Shown: piece by piece, positions 1 to 5,235 of the stretch
Layout of the letters: each line of letters begins with the position of its first letter
Position numbering within the stretch: the first letter of the stretch is position 1
NCBI GenBank assembly: GCA_964387775.1
Contig: CAYLZO010000142.1
Coordinates: 1 to 13,753 of the forward strand
Length of the DNA: 13,753 nt
Reading direction: 5' to 3'
DNA from: CAYLZO01 sp964387775
GTDB lineage: Bacteria > Chloroflexota > Anaerolineae > JAAYZQ01
Position numbers and translations under genes: made by a program
The notes under the pieces: generated by a model
The model's database searches: none
What the model saw: the letters and a program-made list of their open reading frames with translations, nothing else
Told to the model about the DNA's origin: nothing

Positions 1-786
1 CTGGCCGCAGCCATCACCGGGCGGACGGCCCGCTATGGCCTCCACCTGGACGAAAATCGCCGGGCGACGGCGGTCGTGGACGTGCAGTGCTCCATCGACT
101 CCGAGGCGGACCTGGGGGCGCTGGGCTACCTGGTGGGGCGGCGGGTCAAGAACGGCGTGCCCTACTTCCGGTTTGGGAACCGGGGAATCGGGGAATCGGG
201 GAATCGGGATTTGAAGACGGTGGGGGCGGCGATGGCGGCCAGTGGGGCGGTGGCGGCGGCGATGGCGGCCAGTGGGGCGGTGGCGCTCTACCACGTCGAG
301 GGGGTGACGCCGGAAGCGTCGGCGGGGGACGTGCTGGCGCCCGGCGCCGAGCGGCTGGTGATCGACGATCTGGCGCCCGGCTACGCGGCGCTGAGCGGCC
401 CCTCCGATGCTACGCAAATAGACCTGGTCAGCATCGGCTGCCCCCACGCCTCGCTGGCCGAGATCGGGGCGGTGGCCGATTACCTAGAGGGCCGGCGGCT
501 GGCAGCGGCGCTGTGGGTCACCACGGCGCGGGCCACGCGCCAGGCGGCCGAGGCGGCGGGGCTGGTGGCCCGCATCGAGGCCGCCGGGGGCCGCGTCGTG
601 GCCGACACCTGCCTGGTCGTCGCCCCGGTCGCCGAGCTGGGCTTTCGCACGATGGCCACCAACTCGGCCAAGATGGCCTTCTACACACCCTCACACAGCG
701 GGCTGGCGGTCCGCTTTGGGCCGCTGGACCAGTGCCTGGAGGCGGCCATCCACGGAGCGTGGCAAGATGCAAGAACCAGCACCTGA
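1..786 (+). CDS. Aconitase X (AcnX) large subunit, probable phosphomevalonate dehydratase large subunit, 5' partial
   Basis: The frame is open from base 1, so the first ~140 residues of a usual ~400-residue protein are missing and 261 residues are visible. Recognisable AcnX (DUF521) blocks are ITGRTARYGLHLDENRRAT at the left edge, SGAVALYHVEGVTPEA, the cysteine motif GCPHAS, DTCLVVAP, and the C-terminal FRTMATNSAKMAFYTPS. In archaea the AcnX pair dehydrates (R)-5-phosphomevalonate to trans-anhydromevalonate 5-phosphate using an iron-sulfur cluster. Other AcnX proteins are cis-3-hydroxyproline dehydratases. I favour phosphomevalonate because the small subunit and isopentenyl phosphate kinase follow in the same tightly packed operon. 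Two oddities lie between FRF and ALYHVEG: three copies of an 8-base repeat, adding about eight codons, and a 30-bp tandem duplication. The family assignment is solid; the substrate is inference. Confidence 0.85.
   Translation: MAAAITGRTARYGLHLDENRRATAVVDVQCSIDSEADLGALGYLVGRRVKNGVPYFRFGNRGIGESGNRDLKTVGAAMAASGAVAAAMAASGAVALYHVEGVTPEASAGDVLAPGAERLVIDDLAPGYAALSGPSDATQIDLVSIGCPHASLAEIGAVADYLEGRRLAAALWVTTARATRQAAEAAGLVARIEAAGGRVVADTCLVVAPVAELGFRTMATNSAKMAFYTPSHSGLAVRFGPLDQCLEAAIHGAWQDARTST
181..208 (+). repeat. Three tandem copies of octamer CGGGGAAT inside the AcnX large-subunit gene
   Basis: CGGGGAAT is repeated exactly at 181-188, 189-196 and 197-204 and followed by a partial copy (CGGG). Three units make 24 bases, so the frame survives and RGIGESGN is encoded. 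A change of one or two units would shift the frame. The 18-mer gggaatcggggaatcggg found here recurs in reverse complement at 789-806, at the start of the partner-subunit gene. Confidence 0.9.
221..280 (+). repeat. 30-bp in-frame tandem duplication in the AcnX large-subunit gene
   Basis: Bases 221-250 and 251-280 are identical at 29 of 30 positions, differing only at 224 (g) versus 254 (c). Each copy encodes ten residues, VGAAMAASGA then VAAAMAASGA, just before the conserved ALYHVEG block. One copy matches the family pattern and the other looks like an extra copy. Confidence 0.9.
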
Positions 787-1192
787 TACCCGATTCCCCG
801 ATTCCCTGGAGGGCCGCGTCATCAAGGCCGGCACCGCCGAGGGCCTGGCCCTGGTCTCGCCCGAGCCCATCGGCTTCCTGGGCGGCGTGGACCCGGAGAC
901 AGGCGTCGTGGTCGAGGCGGGGCATCCGCTGGCGGGCCAGTGCGTGAGCGGGCGGGTTCTCGTCTTTCCCACGGGCAAGGGCAGCACGGTGGGCTCCTAC
1001 ACGCTCTACCGCATGGCCCGGGCGGGCACGGCCCCGGCGGCCATCGTCAACGCCGAGAGCGAGGCCATCGTCGCCGTGGGGGCCATCATCGGCGAGATTC
1101 CGATGGTGGACCAGGTGGACATCGGCCGGATCGAGACGGGGGATTGGGTGCGGGTGGAGGGGGAGTGGGTTGTGGTGAGGCGTGGGGCGTGA
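767..1192 (+). CDS. Aconitase X small subunit (DUF126), probable phosphomevalonate dehydratase small subunit
   Basis: This 141-residue protein is the swivel-domain partner of the AcnX large subunit. Family hallmarks are EGRVIKAGTAEG near residue 15, GGVDPETGVVVEAGHPLAGQ (39-58), VLVFPTGKGSTVGS (64-77, with the conserved serine in GKGS), and GTAPAAIVNAESEAIVAVGA (87-106). The ATG at 767 lies inside the large-subunit gene, overlapping it by 20 bases. The nearest upstream ATG (716) would add residues that look like read-through of the other frame. The stop overlaps the next start as TGATG at 1190-1194, so the three genes look translationally coupled. The N-terminal DTRFPDSLEG is partly encoded by the inverted octamer repeat at 789-806 and is probably not ancestral. 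Expected role: completing the dehydratase active site at the subunit interface. Confidence 0.87.
   Translation: MQEPAPDTRFPDSLEGRVIKAGTAEGLALVSPEPIGFLGGVDPETGVVVEAGHPLAGQCVSGRVLVFPTGKGSTVGSYTLYRMARAGTAPAAIVNAESEAIVAVGAIIGEIPMVDQVDIGRIETGDWVRVEGEWVVVRRGA
789..806 (-). repeat. Inverted copy of the CGGGGAAT repeat at the start of the small-subunit gene
   Basis: cccgattccccgattccc is the exact reverse complement of 183-200 (and of 191-208) in the upstream gene. It starts two bases after the large-subunit stop codon and lies in the N-terminal codons of the small subunit. Confidence 0.88.
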
Positions 1193-2007
1193 TGCGTGAG
1201 TTGGTGTTTGTCAAGCTGGGGGGCTCGGTGATTACGGACAAGGCGCGGGCCGAGACGGCGCGGCCGGGTGTGATCGCCCGGCTGGCGGGGGAAGTAGCCG
1301 GGGCGCTGGCAGCGCGGCCCGAGTTGGGGCTGGTGCTGGGCCACGGCAGCGGCTCGTTTGGACACGTAGCGGCCAATCGTTACGGCACGCGCCGGGGGGT
1401 CAAGACGGAAGAAGAGTGGCGCGGCTTTGCCGAGGTGGCGGCGGTGGCGGCGCGACTGAATCGCCGGGTGGCCGATGCCTTTCTGGCGGCGGGCGTGCCG
1501 GTCTGGTCGCTCCAGCCGTCGGCGTCGGCGCGCTGCCGGGGTGGCGAGCTGGTCGCCCTGGAGACGCGGCCGGTGGCCGAGGCGCTGCGGCGCGGCCTGG
1601 TGCCCCTGGTCTACGGCGACGTGGCCCTGGACGACGAGTTGGGCGGTACGATTATCTCCACCGAGCAGATTTTCGCCTACCTGACCCGGCGGCTGCGGCC
1701 CGCCCGCCTGATCCTCGTCGGCGTGGTGGACGGCGTATTCGATGGCGATCCCCTGCGCGATTCCGGCGCCCGGCACGTGCCCGAGATTGGGCCGGCCAAC
1801 TGGGAGTCCGTGCGCTCGGCGCTGGGCGGCTCGCACGCCACCGACGTGACGGGCGGGATGCTGGCCAAGGTCGAGGCGATGGTGGACCTGGTCCGCGAGA
1901 TGCCGGGCTTGCGGGTGCGCCTTCTCTCCGGGGAGCGCCCCGGCGACCTGGAAAACGCGTTGCTCCAGCCCGAGGCAGCGGGCGGGACGGTGATCCACTG
2001 GACGTAG
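1192..2007 (+). CDS. Isopentenyl phosphate kinase (amino acid kinase family)
   Basis: This 271-residue protein phosphorylates isopentenyl phosphate to isopentenyl diphosphate with ATP, the last step of the alternative and archaeal mevalonate pathways. The N-terminal VKLGGSVITDK (7-17) and the glycine-rich GHGSGSFGH (50-58) are typical; the histidine at 58 is the residue that marks IPKs among amino acid kinases. Further blocks are PLVYGDVALDD (138-148), ILVGVVDGVFDGDP (174-187) and SHATDVTGGMLAKVE (214-228), which is the nucleotide-binding and Lys region. The length fits the ~260-residue family. The ATG at 1192 overlaps the upstream TGA by one base, which fixes the start and indicates coupling to the AcnX subunits. 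With phosphomevalonate-consuming enzymes on both sides, isopentenyl phosphate is the most likely substrate. Close alternatives such as fosfomycin or glutamate 5-kinase lack this histidine context. Confidence 0.93.
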   Translation: MRELVFVKLGGSVITDKARAETARPGVIARLAGEVAGALAARPELGLVLGHGSGSFGHVAANRYGTRRGVKTEEEWRGFAEVAAVAARLNRRVADAFLAAGVPVWSLQPSASARCRGGELVALETRPVAEALRRGLVPLVYGDVALDDELGGTIISTEQIFAYLTRRLRPARLILVGVVDGVFDGDPLRDSGARHVPEIGPANWESVRSALGGSHATDVTGGMLAKVEAMVDLVREMPGLRVRLLSGERPGDLENALLQPEAAGGTVIHWT

Positions 2008-2034
2008 ACTCGGGGCTTTCGTAACGCAGCTAAC

Positions 2035-2063
2035 TTGCTCCAAGGCCCAAAAGGTGCTATGAT
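2035..2063 (+). promoter_or_regulatory. Promoter of the mvaD-type gene (TTGCTC-N17-TATGAT)
   Basis: The -35 TTGCTC is at 2035-2040 and the -10 TATGAT at 2058-2063, with exactly 17 bases between. It sits in the 86-base gap after the kinase stop, about 30 bases before the start codon. A strong aggagggg ribosome site follows at 2078-2085. It separates the decarboxylase from the upstream operon, although read-through is possible. Confidence 0.65.
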
Positions 2064-2093
2064 AGGCCACGCGGGCCAGGAGGGGAGCGTCTG

Positions 2094-3074
2094 ATGAGCA
2101 AGGCGACGGCGGTGGCCAATCCCAACATTGCCTTTATCAAGTATTGGGGCCGGCGCGACGAGGCGCTGAACCTGCCGGCCAATCCCTCGCTGTCGATGAA
2201 CCTGGCGGCGCTGACCACGGCGACGACGGTCGAGTTCCGGCCCGGGCTGCCGTCGGACGGGGTGACGATTAACAACCAAACGGCTTTGGGCCAGGCGCTG
2301 GCGCGGGTGACGGCCCACCTGGACCGGGTGCGGGCGCTGGCCGGGCTCGAGGCGCGGGTCTGGGTGACGAGCCGCAACGATTTTCCGGCCGGAACGGGCC
2401 TGGCCTCGTCGGCGTCGGCCTTTGCGGCGCTGACGCTGGCGGCGACCCGGGCGGCGGGGCTCGACCTGGACGAAGGGGCGCTGTCGCGCCTGGCGCGGTC
2501 TGGCTCGGGCTCGGCGTGCCGCTCGGTGCCCGGGGGGTTCTGCCTGTGGCAGGGTGACACGGACGAGACGTCCTTCGCCCGGCAGGTAGCGCCGCCGGAG
2601 CATTGGGACCTGCGCGACGTGGTGGCCATCGTGGCCTACCAGCACAAGGCGGTCGGCTCGTACGACGGCCACGCTCTGGCGCCGACCAGCCCCTTCCACA
2701 CTGCGCGGCTGGCGGCCGTGCCGGAGCGGCTGGCGGCTGCCCGCCAGGCCATCGAAGCCCGCGACCTGGCGGCCCTGGGGCTGCAGGCCGAGGCCGATGC
2801 CCTGGCTATGCACGGCGTGATGATGACGTCGCAGCCGTCGCTGCTCTACTGGCGGGGCGCGACGGTGGACGTGTTGCGCGCCGTCCGGGCCTGGCGCCGG
2901 GAAGGGCTCGGTGTCTACTTTACGCTGGATGCCGGACCCAACGTGCATTGCCTGTGCGAGGCGCACGACGCGGCAGCGGTCGAGGATGGCCTGCGGAACG
3001 TCCCGGGCGTGCAGGATGTCATCGTCAGCGGCCTAGGTGGTGGGGTGCGGCTCGTCGAATGGCATCTGTTCTAG
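2094..3074 (+). CDS. mvaD: Diphosphomevalonate/phosphomevalonate decarboxylase (GHMP kinase family)
   Basis: This 326-residue protein performs the ATP-dependent decarboxylation of (di)phosphomevalonate. The N-terminal ANPNIAFIKYWG (8-19), the SLSMNL block, the phosphate-binding PAGTGLASSASAFAALT (98-114), SGSGSACRSVPGG (136-148), and FTLDAGPN (276-283) with the catalytic Asp279 are all diagnostic. The length matches MvaD. The start is supported by aggagggg at 2078-2085, eight bases before the ATG. The residue after KYWG is Arg20, where classical diphosphomevalonate decarboxylases commonly carry Lys, and the later motif reads SYDGHALAPTSPF. Several Chloroflexota members of this family act on the monophosphate and feed isopentenyl phosphate kinase, which is the preceding gene here. 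I therefore lean towards a phosphomevalonate decarboxylase, but sequence alone cannot settle mono- versus diphosphate. Confidence 0.9.
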   Translation: MSKATAVANPNIAFIKYWGRRDEALNLPANPSLSMNLAALTTATTVEFRPGLPSDGVTINNQTALGQALARVTAHLDRVRALAGLEARVWVTSRNDFPAGTGLASSASAFAALTLAATRAAGLDLDEGALSRLARSGSGSACRSVPGGFCLWQGDTDETSFARQVAPPEHWDLRDVVAIVAYQHKAVGSYDGHALAPTSPFHTARLAAVPERLAAARQAIEARDLAALGLQAEADALAMHGVMMTSQPSLLYWRGATVDVLRAVRAWRREGLGVYFTLDAGPNVHCLCEAHDAAAVEDGLRNVPGVQDVIVSGLGGGVRLVEWHLF

Positions 3075-3080
3075 CAGGCT

Positions 3081-3188
3081 GTCGGAGAGGGCCTTTGGGG
3101 TTCGTAGTAGGCGCTTCGCCACAGGCGTGCCTCCGGCAAGCGCCAAAGAAGCGCGCTGAAGCGCGCGCTACAAACGAGGCTCTCCGAC
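3081..3188. repeat. REP/MITE-like palindromic element between mvaD and the nifU-like gene
   Basis: Perfect 9-bp terminal inverted repeats GTCGGAGAG (3081-3089) and CTCTCCGAC (3180-3188) enclose nested hairpins: ggcgctt/aagcgcc (3110-3116 with 3138-3144) and gcgcgc-tgaa-gcgcgc (3151-3166). The arms ttcgtag and ctacaaa also pair imperfectly. Outside the ends, ctagcaggc (3071-3079) and ctaggcaggc (3194-3203) resemble a degenerate target duplication; the left one contains the mvaD stop codon. A related piece is at 10121-10142. No coding capacity is visible. Confidence 0.7.
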
Positions 3189-3207
3189 AAGCTCTAGGCA
3201 GGCCGAT

Positions 3208-3246
3208 ACGCATTACGCAACACGCATTACGCAACACGCAATACGG
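3208..3246 (+). repeat. 14-bp tandem repeat acgcattacgcaac upstream of the nifU-like gene
   Basis: Two exact copies, 3208-3221 and 3222-3235, are followed by a degenerate third beginning acgcaatacgg. The array ends about five bases before the ggagg ribosome site (3251-3255). Within the unit, acgca and ttacgcaa also recur. The 188-base gap 3075-3262 holds only this array and the palindromic element; I see no clear promoter in it. Confidence 0.85.
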
Positions 3247-3262
3247 ACTTGGAGGAAAATCT

Positions 3263-3904
3263 GTGGAATACAGCGATAAAGTGATGGACCATTTCATGAA
3301 CCCCCGCAACGTGGGGATCATTGAGGATGCCGACGGCAAGGGCCGGGTGGGGAATCCGACCTGCGGTGACCTGATGGAGATGACGGTCAAGATCGACGAG
3401 GATACGATCTCGGACATCAAGTTTCGGACCTTTGGCTGCGGGGCGGCCATTGCCACCAGCTCGATGGCCACCGAGATGATCAAGGGCAGAACGATTGACG
3501 AGGCCCTCGAGATCTCGAATCGGGCCATCGCCGACGCCTTGGACGGGCTGCCGCCCATCAAGATGCACTGCTCGGTGCTGGCCGCCGAGGCGCTGCGGGC
3601 CACCCTGGCCGACTACTACGAGCGCCAGGGCGAGCTGGACAAAGCGGCTGAACTGGCCGATGAAGAGGTCGAGGAGCCGCAGGACGTGGAAGAGGCCCAC
3701 GAGCCGCTCAAGTGGCAGGATTTTGCGCGGATGGTGCGGGCGCTCAACAGTGCCTATCCCGACGTCCACCCCCTGGATCTGACGACGACCAAGCTCTTCA
3801 AGATGATCCTCAAGCTGCCCGGCTTTGAAGACGACCCCCACGCAGCCGGCGAGGAGCAGTTGGAGAAACTGCAAATGGCCTGGCACGAAATTCGCTCGGG
3901 CTAG
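3263..3904 (+). CDS. nifU: IscU/NifU-type Fe-S scaffold fused to a C-terminal IscX-like domain
   Basis: This 213-residue protein starts with GTG at 3263, seven bases after ggagg (3251-3255). Residues 1-120 are an IscU/NifU N-domain, on which iron-sulfur clusters are built from cysteine-desulfurase sulfur. YSDKVMDHFMNPRNVG opens it, and the three ligand cysteines are Cys34 (GNPTCGDLM, with Asp36), Cys59 (FGCGAAIATSS) and Cys103 (MHCSVLAAEAL). Residues 121-147 form an acidic linker. Residues 149-210 read LKWQDFARMVRALNSAYPD, LPGFEDDP and a terminal EKLQMAWHEI. This is the pattern of IscX (YfhJ), normally a separate ~66-residue acidic protein that binds iron and IscS and modulates cluster assembly. 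The natural fusion implies that regulator and scaffold work together. Both domain assignments come from motif recall; the fusion itself lies in one uninterrupted frame. Confidence 0.88.
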   Translation: MEYSDKVMDHFMNPRNVGIIEDADGKGRVGNPTCGDLMEMTVKIDEDTISDIKFRTFGCGAAIATSSMATEMIKGRTIDEALEISNRAIADALDGLPPIKMHCSVLAAEALRATLADYYERQGELDKAAELADEEVEEPQDVEEAHEPLKWQDFARMVRALNSAYPDVHPLDLTTTKLFKMILKLPGFEDDPHAAGEEQLEKLQMAWHEIRSG

Positions 3905-3918
3905 GAAACGGGGCTGTG

Positions 3919-5205
3919 ATGAGTGTCTTTATAACCGTTATTTCGTTGCTTTTTGCCCTGAGCATCATGGTCTTTGTCCATGAGCTGGGACACCTGCTGG
4001 CCGCCAAACGGGCCAACATCGTCGTCGAGGAGTTTGGCTTTGGCTATCCGCCGCGCCTCTGGACCTTTTGGCGGAACAAGGGCCGGATCGTGATTGACGG
4101 GCAGGAGATCGTCATCCCGCGTAGCTTTGAGCTGCCGGAGGACTTGCAGGCTCGCGACCGGGTCGTGTACGAAACCGAGACGGACGAGGATGGCCGCGAG
4201 GTGCTGACCCACATCGAGGCGGCGGACCCGGATACCCCCGAGGCAGCAGACGCCGGTGAGGTAGAGCTGCTCGATCCGGGGACGATCTATTCGGTCAACG
4301 CCATCCCCTTTGGCGGCTTTGCCAAGATGTTGGGCGAAGAGGACCCTACCTTCCCCGGGAGTTTTGCCAGCAAGGGCAAGCTGAGGCGCATCATCGTCCT
4401 GGTGGCCGGGGCAGGAATGAATCTGCTGACGGCCGTGGCCTTTTTTTCCGCGGCGCTCATGCTGGGTGCGCCCGCCGTCGCCGATCCTGAGAACGCCATG
4501 GTCAACGCCGTGGCTGAGGGCTCGCCGGCGGAGGCAGCCGGTTTGCAGCCGGGGGACGTGATCCTCCGGGCCAATGGCACCGAGATCCTCGAGATATCTG
4601 ACATCCAAGAGTTCACGCAGGCGCACCTGGGCGAAGAGGTGGTCCTGACCGTCGAGCGGGACGGCCAGTTGATCGAGATCGAGATCGTCCCGCGCCCGGA
4701 CCCGCCGGCCAACGAGGGGGCGATGGGCATCTTGCTCAGCCCACGGACGACAATTCGGAAATACCCGTGGCACGAAGCCATCTGGTCGGGCGTGAAGGAA
4801 ACGGTGATGCTGGCCGGCTTTATCTTTATGGTGCCGGTCCAGGTGGTCCGGGGCCTCATCCCGGCCGGGATGGCGCGGCCGGTCGGCCCGGTGGGCGTGG
4901 GCCAGTTGGTGGGTGATGCAGTGCAGTACACCATCGACACCGGCTGGTGGTTCCCGGTGATGCAGATGATGGGGACCTTGAGCGTGGCCCTGGCCGTCAC
5001 CAACCTCCTGCCGCTGCCGGGGCTCGACGGCGGTCGCATCCTCTTTGTCATCGTCGAGGGCATCCGCGGCCGCCGCGTGGACCCGGCCAGGGAGGGCCTG
5101 GTGCACCTGATCGGCATGTTGTTGCTGGTGGCGTTGATGCTCTTTATCACCTGGCAAGACGTGGTCAATCCCATCCCGTCGGTGGATTGGGGGAGCTTTT
5201 TCTAG
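3919..5205 (+). CDS. rseP: RseP-like site-2 membrane metalloprotease (M50) with PDZ domain
   Basis: This 428-residue protein is a regulated intramembrane zinc protease. The first membrane helix (2-20) runs into the catalytic HELGH at 21-25. NAIPFGGFAKMLGEEDPTF (127-145) follows, then a helix at 158-183, a PDZ domain at about 190-258 (GSPAEAAGLQPGDVILRANG), and helices near 295-312 and 395-412. The last part carries the third zinc ligand in NLLPLPGLDGGR (362-373). Family members cleave membrane-bound anti-sigma factors or signal peptides. About 70 residues (50-122), rich in Glu and Asp, are inserted between the FGFGYPPRLW motif and the NAIPFGGF motif, which are normally close. I chose the ATG at 3919 over the in-frame GTG at 3916 because the two adjoin. 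It lies 14 bases after the scaffold gene, so the two are probably co-transcribed. Confidence 0.93.
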   Translation: MSVFITVISLLFALSIMVFVHELGHLLAAKRANIVVEEFGFGYPPRLWTFWRNKGRIVIDGQEIVIPRSFELPEDLQARDRVVYETETDEDGREVLTHIEAADPDTPEAADAGEVELLDPGTIYSVNAIPFGGFAKMLGEEDPTFPGSFASKGKLRRIIVLVAGAGMNLLTAVAFFSAALMLGAPAVADPENAMVNAVAEGSPAEAAGLQPGDVILRANGTEILEISDIQEFTQAHLGEEVVLTVERDGQLIEIEIVPRPDPPANEGAMGILLSPRTTIRKYPWHEAIWSGVKETVMLAGFIFMVPVQVVRGLIPAGMARPVGPVGVGQLVGDAVQYTIDTGWWFPVMQMMGTLSVALAVTNLLPLPGLDGGRILFVIVEGIRGRRVDPAREGLVHLIGMLLLVALMLFITWQDVVNPIPSVDWGSFF

Positions 5206-5235
5206 GCCGGCCCTAGTTTGCAACGAGGCAGTCCA

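Noticed and set aside
1006..2966. Long minus-strand frames opposite IPK and mvaD
   Set aside because: They are shadow frames of GC-rich genes; composition is Arg/Gln/His-rich without recognisable motifs, while the + strand encodes complete conserved enzymes.
2603..3262. Upstream extension of the nifU-type frame to 2603
   Set aside because: It overlaps mvaD and the palindromic repeat and has no similarity to scaffold proteins; GTG 3263 has a good ribosome site and the family N-terminus.
3075..3262. A small RNA or short peptide gene in the mvaD-nifU gap
   Set aside because: The hairpins belong to a dispersed palindromic element, and I see neither a promoter nor a ribosome-site-led short frame there.
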